From Alphaproteobacteria bacterium (GTDB taxonomy: Bacteria; Pseudomonadota; Alphaproteobacteria; Micropepsales; Micropepsaceae): DNA of 64,000 bases. Each line of letters opens with the position of its first letter. Position 1 is the stretch's first letter. The position numbers were made by a program, and so were the translations under genes. The notes beneath the pieces were generated by a model. It was given only the letters and a program-made list of their open reading frames with translations, searched no databases and was not told where the DNA came from. Of the stretch, positions 7,716 to 14,990 are shown one piece after another. Location: contig JAHFQC010000011.1 of the NCBI GenBank assembly GCA_023259375.1, forward strand, positions 23,362-87,361, given 5' to 3'.

Positions 7716-8732
7716 CTAGAAGAACTCCTTGAAGCCCTCGAAAAGCTCGCCAATGGGAATGTCCTCAACGTGCGAAGGAAGATCGTTCGGGTGGATAAAT
7801 TCGTCTCCGAACCAAGGATAGCGCTTGGTCGAAAACACAGCGATGAGCCAGTCGATTAACCGCCGCACACGAGGAAGCCTCGCAGCATCTGCATGGTACA
7901 CAAGCCAGATGTCCTGACTGATCCTCAATTCCGGGATATCAATGGGCACCAATTTTGTACCGATAGCGGGGGCATATGTCGGTAGAGCACCAATGCCGGC
8001 GCCACGAGCGATCATCCAATAGTGGGTTGTGCTGACATTCGTGCGAAACGCCACGGTTCCCACTTGCGGCGTATTAGGAAAGAGTTGCGCGTACATTTCC
8101 GCCGTCGTGATCTGATCGGATATCTGCAGAACGAGGTGGTGCTTCGCTAATTCCGAAATGCTCGTCGGGCAACCATGCATCGCGATATAGGACGGCGCGG
8201 CAAACAGCATCGCGTGCAGTCTGCCCACCCTGACGATTCGCAAGTCCTTCGTAGTTGGCTTGGTTATCTGGATACCGACATCAGTCTCCAGACGAAGGAT
8301 GTCTGCGGGATGCATCGCACACCGTACATCAATGAGGAGTGATGGGTAGGCTTGGCGAAACTCCACCAAGCGTGGGGCTACCCAGAACGTACCCAAACCT
8401 TCCGTAATTCCGACGCGCACCTCGCCTTCCATCGAAACGCCGAGGTTTCGAACGCGCGCGATGTCTAGCGCGGCAGTTTCCATTCGCTGGGCTGTCTCAA
8501 CAATGAGCTTACCCTCGGCGGTCAGCCGAACGCCATCAACATGACGAGTTAGCAACGTTATACCGATCTCTCTTTCGAACTCTTCGATATGGCGCCGCAG
8601 AGTATTGGACGAAATGCCCATCGACTGAGACGCAGCGCGGAAACTGCCACCACGCACGACTTCGAGCAGAGAGCGGGCACCCTCCCAACTTCGCAATCGA
8701 GAATCAGGTGTCAACCCGAAGGCGTGTTCCAT
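7716..8732 (-). CDS. LysR family transcriptional regulator
   Basis: 338 residues, the usual LysR length plus a short N-terminal extension. The winged helix-turn-helix is at about 13-72 (SLLEVVRGGSFRAASQSMG, SSNTLRRHIEEFEREIGITL, LTRHVDGVRLTAEG), followed by the linker helix and a substrate-binding periplasmic-fold effector domain (EVRVGITEGLGTFWVAPRL, then LHAMLFAAPSYIAMHG). In-frame ATGs at 8765 and 8777 are alternatives; 8732 has GGGGTGA eight bases upstream. It is divergent from the tandem-GNAT gene at 8832. LysR proteins usually regulate the divergent neighbour in response to a pathway metabolite, so it probably controls the 8832-12173 cluster. Confidence 0.9.
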   Translation of the reverse strand: MEHAFGLTPDSRLRSWEGARSLLEVVRGGSFRAASQSMGISSNTLRRHIEEFEREIGITLLTRHVDGVRLTAEGKLIVETAQRMETAALDIARVRNLGVSMEGEVRVGITEGLGTFWVAPRLVEFRQAYPSLLIDVRCAMHPADILRLETDVGIQITKPTTKDLRIVRVGRLHAMLFAAPSYIAMHGCPTSISELAKHHLVLQISDQITTAEMYAQLFPNTPQVGTVAFRTNVSTTHYWMIARGAGIGALPTYAPAIGTKLVPIDIPELRISQDIWLVYHADAARLPRVRRLIDWLIAVFSTKRYPWFGDEFIHPNDLPSHVEDIPIGELFEGFKEFF

Positions 8733-8831
8733 TTGTGGGTCACCCCGACCTCGAATCTTAGGCATACGCCACCCCATAAGTCTTCTACGGTTTCCGAATA
8801 TCAAACAGTCGGAGATAGGAGACAACGGTAC

Positions 8832-10067
8832 ATGACCATCCAGCCAGTTGGCCTTGCCAGTAATTTCCATCTGGCGGAACGCCGGATCAGCCGAAATCAC
8901 ACCCTCGACGAACTCGACGCCAAACTTGGTCAGCGCACTGTCGTTTTCACGCCAACCGGAGAAGCTGTCGCCGACGTTGTCGCCGCCGCTGGGCGGGAAA
9001 TCCGCGGGCTTGCTAGTGTTTCTGCAGTGAACCGCGTCCTCTCGCACAATCCGGATGCCTTGTGGGGTCTCGCCAGTCGAGAACGATACAATGTCGCGGA
9101 GCCTCGGGCAGAGGGACTAGTCGCTTACCTGATGCTCAATGCCAAAGGCCTTCGCGCGCTCGGTGACGGAAACCTCAATCGCTCCGACCCTGATTTGGCG
9201 CTGGTGGCACGACAGAACGAACGCCCCGCCGGGATCTATTGTTGGGCCATCTATGCGCCAGCGTTTCTGATGGGCGCGGTGCCGCTCGCCTATGAGAAGA
9301 TCTGCATCCCGCGCTATGCCGGTATCAGCATCTACGCCTGGGCCGCAACAGCCGATGGGCACCGAATCTGCCAAACGCTCGGATTCACGCGAGGCGCCCC
9401 CCTGAAAGGAGATTTCGCGCCTCAGCTCTACTACTATCCCCGCGGCGAAGAACGCAAGGAGATGAACCCCACATACGATCGGTATCAACCCACGAGCAAC
9501 GAACGCCGCGTGACGGTATCCGTCGCGCGCTCGTTTGATGACTTGATGCGTATCGTCTCTCTCCGGAGTGCAGTCTACATCGCCGAACAAGAGTGCCCTT
9601 ACGAAGAAGAATTCGACGGCAACGACCTCGCCGCAACCCACCTCATCGGCTATGTCGGTAACGAGCCCGCAGGCTGTTTGCGGTTACGGTTTTTCGGCTC
9701 TTTCGCCAAAGTCGAGCGCCTCGCCGTGCGCCACGAATTTCGAAACACAAGACTTTCGTTCAAGCTCGTTCGCGCCGGGATCGACCTCTGCAGAGAGAAG
9801 GGTTATCGCCGGCTCTACGGCCATTCTCGCGCGGACCTTGTGAAGTTCTGGTCGATGTTCGGCTTTCGACCGGTTCCAGACCGGCCTCAATTCGCTTTTT
9901 CCGATGTCGCCTACGTGGAGATGGCACTCGACCTCGAGCTCGCTTCTGGAGCGCTCGCGATTGGCGAAAACCCATACCACCTACTTAGGCCGGAGGGGCG
10001 TTGGCACGAGAAGGGCATTCTCGAAAATTCCGCCTCGCGAGGCGTCCGCACGAATTCTGGGGAGTAG
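8832..10067 (+). CDS. Tandem GNAT-fold acyltransferase-like protein
   Basis: 411 residues in two GNAT-like halves. The C-terminal half (about 220-370) resembles N-acyl amino acid or acyl-homoserine-lactone type synthases: LMRIVSLRSAVYIAEQECPY, EEEFDGNDLAATHLIGYVG, EPAGCLRLRFFGSFAKVERL, then FRNTRLSFKLVRAGIDLCRE and a closing HSRADLVKFWSMFGFRP. The N-terminal half ends with IYAWAATADGHRICQTLGF, a GNAT-like last strand and helix, but its acetyl-CoA loop is unclear, so it may be degenerate. ATG 8832 has AGGAG ten bases upstream. It starts a run with the isochorismatase-like and PaaK-like genes, giving an acyl-transfer plus acyl-activation theme. The exact substrate is unknown. Confidence 0.75.
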   Translation: MTIQPVGLASNFHLAERRISRNHTLDELDAKLGQRTVVFTPTGEAVADVVAAAGREIRGLASVSAVNRVLSHNPDALWGLASRERYNVAEPRAEGLVAYLMLNAKGLRALGDGNLNRSDPDLALVARQNERPAGIYCWAIYAPAFLMGAVPLAYEKICIPRYAGISIYAWAATADGHRICQTLGFTRGAPLKGDFAPQLYYYPRGEERKEMNPTYDRYQPTSNERRVTVSVARSFDDLMRIVSLRSAVYIAEQECPYEEEFDGNDLAATHLIGYVGNEPAGCLRLRFFGSFAKVERLAVRHEFRNTRLSFKLVRAGIDLCREKGYRRLYGHSRADLVKFWSMFGFRPVPDRPQFAFSDVAYVEMALDLELASGALAIGENPYHLLRPEGRWHEKGILENSASRGVRTNSGE

Positions 10068-10072
10068 ATACC

Positions 10073-10714
10073 ATGACCTGCATGCCTGCTAGTTCTGCTT
10101 TTCAAAAATCGCTTCCGATATCGACACTAGTCCTGATCGACATGTGCAAACCTAATCTTCCGCAAGGTCTCAAACGTGCACCCGGCGGAACCATCCTGCA
10201 GAATTGTCGCCGCGCGCTGTCTTTTGCGCGCCTGCATGGATGGCGCGTCGCGCATGTCAGGAGCGAGCACGCTCTTTTGCCGGGAAGCGACCAATCGATC
10301 GCAGGCTTCGAGCCCGAGCGGATCGACCCGAAGTTCGAGCGAAGAGCGCTATCGTGCTATTCAAGCCCCTATTTCCAGTCCGTCATGCGGGAGACCGGTG
10401 GTTCTTACGTGCTCGCAGGCTTTCTTGGCGATGGCGGCGGACTTGCAACGCTCGCCGACACCCTTTTGTATGGAGACAGCGTAACTCTCCTCGCGGACGC
10501 CTCGCTCGATGAAGTATCGCGACGTGTCTTTTCCGAGCCCGTATTGAGCCTTCTCACCACCCATACAAGCTTGAGGTTCAATGTCGTTTCCACATCGGCT
10601 TGGCTTCGGGCGCTTGAGGGCATTGGCGCTGGCGCAATGATGCGGACTTCGCGGACGGAAAAGCATGCAGCTCAACGCCAGCGCAGGATAGCGGGCGGCG
10701 AAGCTCATCCGTAA
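10073..10714 (+). CDS. Isochorismatase-fold protein lacking catalytic Cys and Lys
   Basis: 213 residues of the cysteine-hydrolase (isochorismatase-like) fold. The first strand STLVLIDMCKP keeps the catalytic Asp. The segment normally carrying Lys before SxF reads ALSCYSSPYF, without Lys. The nucleophile strand, usually a VITG-TDVCV pattern, reads YVLAGFLGDGGGLATLADTL with Gly at the Cys position. The later DTLLYGDSVTLLADAS matches the family. It is therefore probably not a hydrolase; a binding, scaffold or regulatory role is inferred. ATG 10073 follows the GNAT stop by five bases, with GGGGAG upstream, so the two are co-translated. Confidence 0.7.
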   Translation: MTCMPASSAFQKSLPISTLVLIDMCKPNLPQGLKRAPGGTILQNCRRALSFARLHGWRVAHVRSEHALLPGSDQSIAGFEPERIDPKFERRALSCYSSPYFQSVMRETGGSYVLAGFLGDGGGLATLADTLLYGDSVTLLADASLDEVSRRVFSEPVLSLLTTHTSLRFNVVSTSAWLRALEGIGAGAMMRTSRTEKHAAQRQRRIAGGEAHP

Positions 10715-10781
10715 CCGATACACGACCAAACGCTGACATTGCTTTTGGCGCCTGAATCGCCAACACCGGAAAGGGTCTCAT

Positions 10782-12173
10782 ATGGACCGGCTCGATATCG
10801 CCATCGAAAACATGCGCGCGCTGCATTATGCGCACTTCTGCAACATCATGCCCGAACTTGTGAATCGACTTTCCTGGTCGCACAAGAAAATCCATGAACA
10901 TCAGATAGCGGCACTGAAATCGATGCTCCGCCATGCCAAGGCGCAGTCCCCCTGGCACGCAGAAAGACTCGCCGGCATAGATCCGGAAGCCATAACTCTT
11001 GCCGATCTGGCACAGATTCCGACCATGACCAAGGGCGACCTTATGGAGCATTGGGATGATATCGTCACCGTGCCTGGCGCATCCCGCTCCGAAGCAGAGG
11101 CGGCCCTGAGAAACATGCGGGATCAGTTCTACATCTGGGGTGATAACACGCTTTTCACGTCAGGAGGGACCGGCGGGCGCCCTGGCATCTTCGTCTACGA
11201 CTGGACATCATTGGCATTGAATTGGGGCGGCATGTGCCGGTCGATGGAGACCTATATTGCAACCTTGCCGCTCGCCAACGGGCACAAGCCCCGCCGCCTC
11301 CGACTGGCGGCTGTCGGTGCTGAACTCTCGGCCCATGGCTCCTTTGTCGTCGGAAGGGTCTTCTCGAATCCATTCAACCAAACACAGATGCTTTCGGGAT
11401 GGCGATCGGTCGAGCAACTCATTCCGAAGCTGAATGCCGCGCAGCCCGACATCTTCTCCTGCTATCCCAACCTGATCCCGGCTCTGGCTGCTGCGGCTCA
11501 GGCGGGAGATCTGAAGATCACCCCCCTCCTCATCGCTTGCGGCGGCGAGCATTTTCCGGAATCCAGCCAGAAATTCGCCAAGGAGGCTTGGCCGGCCACG
11601 GACATACTCTCCTGTTGGGGGACCAGCGAGGCGGGCGGCACGTTTCCGTGTCCACTTGGCGACGGCTTTCATATATCCGAGGACCTAGTCATCATCGAAC
11701 CCGTTGATGAAACCGGGCAACCAGTGCAGCCGGGTGAGCGGTCGGCGGGAATTTACCTGACCAATCTGTACAACAAGGCCCTGCCCATCCTGCGGTACTA
11801 TATCGACGACGTGTTCGAGCTTGATGACAAGCCGTGCGCCTGCGGCTGCATTCATAAAAAAGTGAAACAGGTCCATGGACGCGGCTTCGAGAAATTCCAG
11901 TACCGGAAGACGGTCGTCCATCCAGTGACGCTACAACTCGCCGTCTTGGAGCAGCCGCAGATCCTCGAATACCAGATCCGGCAAACGCCCAGCGGTGTCC
12001 ACTTGAGCTATCGCAGCCAGGGCAATGCCGATGAGGGACGCCTCCGGTGCAAGCTGCGGGAAGCGCTTTTGAGCTATGGCTTGGGCGAGCCCGACGTGGC
12101 GGTGGAACGAGTCGATCAACTGCATCGGACAACAGCCGGCAAGCTCAAACGGTTTGTGCCGCTTTTGGCGTAG
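10782..12173 (+). CDS. PaaK-like adenylate-forming enzyme (ANL superfamily)
   Basis: 463 residues resembling phenylacetate-CoA ligase-type AMP-forming enzymes, which activate a carboxylate as an acyl-adenylate and often pass it to CoA. The nucleotide-binding loop is TLFTSGGTGGRPGIFVYD (about residues 123-140), matching the SSGTTGKP-type loop. A second motif CWGTSEAGGTFPCP (about 282-295) matches the adenine/acyl-pocket segment. ILRYYIDDVFEL provides the ribose-binding Asp, and the C-terminal lid ends TTAGKLKRFVPLL. Some homologues lack CoA ligase activity. It is the third gene of the GNAT run, 67 bp after the isochorismatase-like gene, and could supply the acyl donor for the GNAT protein. The gene ends 155 bp before the tRNA fragment. 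Confidence 0.8.
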   Translation: MDRLDIAIENMRALHYAHFCNIMPELVNRLSWSHKKIHEHQIAALKSMLRHAKAQSPWHAERLAGIDPEAITLADLAQIPTMTKGDLMEHWDDIVTVPGASRSEAEAALRNMRDQFYIWGDNTLFTSGGTGGRPGIFVYDWTSLALNWGGMCRSMETYIATLPLANGHKPRRLRLAAVGAELSAHGSFVVGRVFSNPFNQTQMLSGWRSVEQLIPKLNAAQPDIFSCYPNLIPALAAAAQAGDLKITPLLIACGGEHFPESSQKFAKEAWPATDILSCWGTSEAGGTFPCPLGDGFHISEDLVIIEPVDETGQPVQPGERSAGIYLTNLYNKALPILRYYIDDVFELDDKPCACGCIHKKVKQVHGRGFEKFQYRKTVVHPVTLQLAVLEQPQILEYQIRQTPSGVHLSYRSQGNADEGRLRCKLREALLSYGLGEPDVAVERVDQLHRTTAGKLKRFVPLLA

Positions 12174-12327
12174 CAGAAGGTTTGGGGGCTCCTAAGCTCG
12201 TCGCCTCGGATAGAAGAAGGTCGTCATCCTCGAAAAGTTTTACGCCAGAAACCTAAGCAGTTGTTCTAATTAGATAAATTATGACTGCGTTTTCGCCACA
12301 AGCGATTGATCCGTATAAGGAAATTCG

Positions 12328-12374
12328 AGCTTCCCAAGCTGCATACGAGGGTTCGATTCCCTTCGCCCGCTCCA
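12328..12374 (+). repeat. 3' fragment of tRNA-Gly(CCC), attachment-site scar
   Basis: The 47 bases start in the anticodon arm (AGC TTCCCAA GCTGC, loop with anticodon CCC) and run through a T arm (CGAGGGTTCGATTCCCTTC) and the acceptor 3' strand GCCCGCT to CCA. The expected 5' acceptor strand and D arm are absent upstream, so no full tRNA folds here. This is the form left at one junction by integration into the 3' half of a tRNA gene. The identity segment predicts an attachment core of about 47 bp shared with the intact tRNA left of the window. Confidence 0.8.
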
Positions 12375-12644
12375 AGGCTCAACCAGGCACGGCAGGCCTT
12401 CGGATATTCGCAACAGCTACACTGCGGCAAACCGGGAACAGTATTCCGCGGTCCCCGCCTCCACACCCACAGCGAGGCACGCGACCTCAATAATTGGCCT
12501 GCGTATTGGGACATTCTGTTTCATCGCCGCCCGCGTCGCCGCACCGCGAAGAAACTCGTGGCAAAAATCAAGAGCGGCCACCTCGATCCCGACGACACAG
12601 CTTGGCCGCTCGGCAATCACAAACCGCATCATTACTACTGGTAA
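12375..12644 (+). CDS. Small conserved-looking protein, 5' end unresolved
   Basis: The frame ending at the TAA at 12642-12644 encodes a very protein-like tail: ARDLNNWPAYWDILFHRRPR, then RRTAKKLVAKIKSGHLDPDD and WPLGNHKPHHYYW. I recall similar short alphaproteobacterial hypothetical proteins with this NNWPAYW...HRRPRR...WPLGN pattern, but cannot check. No ATG, GTG or TTG occurs in frame between the tRNA fragment and this tail. The first in-frame start (TTG 12306) would lie across the island junction. The gene is therefore either 5' truncated by the integration or uses a rare start. It is followed at once by a strong terminator. Confidence 0.45.
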   Translation, partial: RLNQARQAFGYSQQLHCGKPGTVFRGPRLHTHSEARDLNNWPAYWDILFHRRPRRRTAKKLVAKIKSGHLDPDDTAWPLGNHKPHHYYW

Positions 12645-12672
12645 AAAATGGCGCCCTAACGGGCGCCATTTT
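12645..12672. terminator. Bidirectional intrinsic terminator
   Basis: AAAATGGCGCCC (12645-12656), loop TAAC, GGGCGCCATTTT (12661-12672) form a perfect 12-bp stem flanked by an A run on one side and a T run on the other. It separates the convergent small-protein gene (+) and the methyltransferase gene (-) and can serve both. Confidence 0.9.
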
Positions 12673-12706
12673 CACAAGAGACGGCGGACCGCGATCAGCA
12701 CGCGTG

Positions 12707-13411
12707 TCAGCCGGGCTTGCGGGCGTCCATGTAGAGCGTGTTCAGGGCGCGCCCTTCGGAATCCATTGCCGGATCGAACGCACGGCGCCGCACATCGGTG
12801 AAGCCGGCCTGGCGCAGCACATGGTCGAGGCTCTCCGCGTCATAAGCGAATTTGTGTTCCTGGCCTTGGCGGGCGTGATGGTGCAGATGCTCCATGCGCG
12901 TGACGCACCATTTCGGATGCCACAGGCGCTTGGCCATGGCGAAGACGTCTTCATCGGGAAAGCCGGCCTGGCGGCGACCGCTGTTTTCGGCCCCGCAATA
13001 GTCGAGCATGTACCACTCGGTATCGGGCACGCCGACGCTGAAGCGGCCGCCCGGCTCGAGAACACGGTAGCACTCGCGCAGGAACGCCAGCGTATCGCCG
13101 GGATATTCGAGGTGCTCGAGGAAATGCTCGCTGTAGATGATGCTGCACGATCCATCGTCGAGCGGCATCGGCCGGCGAAGATCGAGCGCAAGATCGGCCG
13201 CCTTGTTCAGGTCGACGTTCACCCAACCGGGCTTTGTCGCGTAACCCGATCCGAGATTCACCTTGAGGCCGCGTTTGCCTTTGTACAACGCCGCCTTCCT
13301 GACCGACCGGCTGTGCCGGTAAGGCAACCCGAGCTCGGACCGCAGGTTTTTGACGGCTCCGACCACCCCCGGCGAAGTCACACCAGCCAGTACGCGCTTA
13401 AGGGTCCCCAT
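12707..13411 (-). CDS. Class I SAM-dependent methyltransferase
   Basis: 234 residues. The SAM-binding motif I is VNLGSGYATKPGWVNVDLN (about 46-64). Further motifs are LPLDDGS-like PMPLDDGSCSIIYSEHFLEHL (within 80-100), LRECYRVLEPGGRFSVGVPD and the C-terminal LRQAGFTDVRRRAFDP. The SEHFLEHL and VLEPGGR motifs are typical of UbiE/Methyltransf_11-like enzymes found in polysaccharide or surface-glycan loci. The substrate is not predictable. The start at 13411 has GAGGAG upstream and precedes the helical N-terminus; the frame is open much further but without domain content. It stands alone on the minus strand. Confidence 0.82.
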   Translation of the reverse strand: MGTLKRVLAGVTSPGVVGAVKNLRSELGLPYRHSRSVRKAALYKGKRGLKVNLGSGYATKPGWVNVDLNKAADLALDLRRPMPLDDGSCSIIYSEHFLEHLEYPGDTLAFLRECYRVLEPGGRFSVGVPDTEWYMLDYCGAENSGRRQAGFPDEDVFAMAKRLWHPKWCVTRMEHLHHHARQGQEHKFAYDAESLDHVLRQAGFTDVRRRAFDPAMDSEGRALNTLYMDARKPG

Positions 13412-13498
13412 CCCGCTCTCCTCTCGCGGCCGCCGCGCGCCAATCCCGGAGGGCGAGAACATCACCAAGCGGAAGGTAACGGGCGAGTACCTGCAGGT

Positions 13499-13515
13499 CG
13501 TACGTATTACGTACG
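13499..13515. promoter_or_regulatory. 17-bp palindrome CGTACGTATTACGTACG
   Basis: CGTACGTA-T-TACGTACG is a perfect 8-bp inverted repeat around one base, located about 88-104 bp upstream of the methyltransferase start. The compact symmetry suggests a dimeric regulator site. The binding protein is unknown. Confidence 0.35.
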
Positions 13516-13715
13516 TGTTGGCCATATTCCTGTCAAACATCACCTGCCTGCCGGGCACCAAACAGACCTCCCCACAGTGGCGGCATCCGGCGGCCAAACG
13601 GCCTTGCTTGCGCACCCACATCGCCCAAAAGTGTCACTGCCGTTTACACCATTACGGGAGTGATAGAACCGAAGGTTCCGCGAAGTTCCCGAACCCCTTG
13701 AATCTCCACGGCCAT

Positions 13716-13758
13716 CCTGACAGGTCGTCAGGAATCTCGAAGTGGCACGAGTCGTGCT
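13716..13758 (+). promoter_or_regulatory. Sigma-54-type promoter with upstream inverted repeat
   Basis: TGGCAC (13743-13748), N5, GTGCT (13754-13758) puts GG and GC ten bases apart, the invariant feature of -24/-12 promoters; only the first T of TTGCT differs from consensus. CCTGAC-AGGTC-GTCAGG (13716-13732) lies just upstream. The PEP-CTERM gene starts 37 bp after the -12 element. PEP-CTERM genes in several proteobacteria are known to depend on RpoN with the PrsK/PrsR pair, which makes this promoter type sensible. Enhancer sites usually lie further upstream, so the role of the close repeat is uncertain. Confidence 0.55.
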
Positions 13759-13794
13759 GTTCCTGACACCAGTCATTTTCTTGGGGAACAGGTA

Positions 13795-14808
13795 ATGGGA
13801 CTGGGTTTGAAGGTTTTCGTTGGGGCATTGCTCGCCTCGTCCATGGTGTTGCTGAGCACCGCCGCATCCGCCAATCCGATCGTCAGCACGACCTACACGT
13901 CATCGCTGCCGCAGAGTTCGACCGATTGGTCGTCGGCGTTCAATATTCCGAAATTCAACCCGGCGCTGGGCACGCTGTTGTCGGTTGAGGTGAACCTGAC
14001 CGGTGGGCTGCAAGGTTCGCTCAAGGTCGCCAACACCAAGACCTTCAACAACGTCATCACCGCGACCGGCGCAACACCGTCGACCGCGGGTTGGACCAAC
14101 GGGTCGCATAACACCCATTGCACGGCGGCAAGCACGACCTGCTCGATCTGGAATATCACCTACACCTCGACGCCGCCGTCCGTGATCCCGGCCAGCACGA
14201 TCAATTCCTCGCTCGGCGCGACGATCACGATGCACCTGGGATCGAATTTGGTCGTCGTCCTGCCGGTCGCCAATGTCAGCGACACGCTCGATGCCGGACC
14301 GCAGAATAATCCGGCGACCTACACCTTCACCAAGCAGTACGGCGCTGCCAACGGATCGAGCGCGCCGATCGCCAAGTCGGCGGCTTTGGCCAAGACGATT
14401 TCCGGTCCCGGCATCCAGTCTCCCGGCACCGTTCCCGCGCCCGGCGGCCTCTCGTCGCCGTGCGATGGCGTCTACGGGCCGTGCACGGTCGGCTCTCATA
14501 CCTACAATGTCGGCGACACCTATGCTGGGCTGACGGCCACCGACAGCACGTCGGCCGAATACACCGCGCCATCGGATCTCGCCTTCTTCCAGGGCCTGGG
14601 CTGGCTCGTGGTGCCGGTCAACGCGGTCGGCACCTCGGCGCACGACGGCGGTGCCAACGTCGATTTCGCCTCCACCGCCAGCGCCGATGCGCAGGCGAGC
14701 TTCACCTACACCTATGTCGATGCCCCCGAGCCGCTGACGCTGGCGTTGGTCGGCGGCGGCATCTTGGCGGCCGGTGCTCTGCGGCGCCGCCGGAAGAACC
14801 GCGCGTAA
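13795..14808 (+). CDS. PEP-CTERM-anchored secreted protein, 337 aa
   Basis: Residues 1-27 form a signal peptide (KVFVGALLASSMVLLSTAASA, cleavage before NPIVS). The long middle is Ser/Thr/Gly-rich and beta-like, as in extracellular proteins. The C-terminus has the tripartite sorting signal: PEP (about residue 311), a hydrophobic helix LTLALVGGGILAAGAL, and RRRRKNRA. Such signals are processed by exosortase (EpsH/XrtA) and go with exopolysaccharide or floc formation. No exosortase is in the window. Two cysteines (in SPCDGVYGPCTVG) may form a disulfide. It has its own sigma-54-type promoter and a strong terminator. Confidence 0.85.
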   Translation: MGLGLKVFVGALLASSMVLLSTAASANPIVSTTYTSSLPQSSTDWSSAFNIPKFNPALGTLLSVEVNLTGGLQGSLKVANTKTFNNVITATGATPSTAGWTNGSHNTHCTAASTTCSIWNITYTSTPPSVIPASTINSSLGATITMHLGSNLVVVLPVANVSDTLDAGPQNNPATYTFTKQYGAANGSSAPIAKSAALAKTISGPGIQSPGTVPAPGGLSSPCDGVYGPCTVGSHTYNVGDTYAGLTATDSTSAEYTAPSDLAFFQGLGWLVVPVNAVGTSAHDGGANVDFASTASADAQASFTYTYVDAPEPLTLALVGGGILAAGALRRRRKNRA

Positions 14809-14833
14809 GCGGTTCGACACAGCCTTCGCAGCC

Positions 14834-14870
14834 GACCTCGGCCAGAGCAATTTGGCCGGGGTCTTTTTTT
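14834..14870 (+). terminator. Intrinsic terminator after the PEP-CTERM gene
   Basis: GACCTCGGCCA (14834-14844) pairs with TGGCCGGGGTC (14853-14863) across an 8-base loop, with one G-T wobble, and is followed by seven T residues. It lies 26 bp after the PEP-CTERM stop. Confidence 0.92.
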
Positions 14871-14990
14871 GTCTCATCGGCAGCCACGCCTTCCGGAATG
14901 CCTTTGCGTTGCATCCGCCGTTTGGCAGCGCGTTCAAAATTCCACCGAACGGATGTAGGCTCCCCATCGACAGAGGCGATGGGGGCCGGG

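Larger units (their letters stand above)
1..12374. mobile_element. Right part of a genomic island integrated at tRNA-Gly
   Basis: The stretch left of 12374 has small, widely spaced genes, a serine recombinase, several helix-turn-helix regulators, a replication-initiator-like gene with an in-frame stop, and broken coding remnants. It ends at a 47-base 3' fragment of tRNA-Gly(CCC) on the + strand. Site-specific integration into the 3' end of a tRNA rebuilds an intact tRNA at one junction and leaves a 3' fragment at the other, so the element should lie to the left of this fragment. The left boundary and any tyrosine integrase are outside the window. Gene content and the fragment are seen; the island boundary is inferred. 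Confidence 0.6.
13412..13794. other. Divergent intergenic region, methyltransferase / PEP-CTERM
   Basis: This 383-bp region separates two divergent genes. It holds the palindrome at 13499-13515 on the methyltransferase side and an inverted repeat plus a -24/-12-type promoter at 13716-13758 on the PEP-CTERM side. No gene is seen in it. Confidence 0.6.

Noticed and set aside
7644..7859. 71-codon + strand frame overlapping the lysR 3' end
   Set aside because: More than half lies antisense to lysR, and no ribosome-binding site is present.
12299..12374. Complete tRNA-Gly gene
   Set aside because: Only the 3' 47 bases match; the upstream 29 bases cannot form the acceptor 5' strand or D arm.
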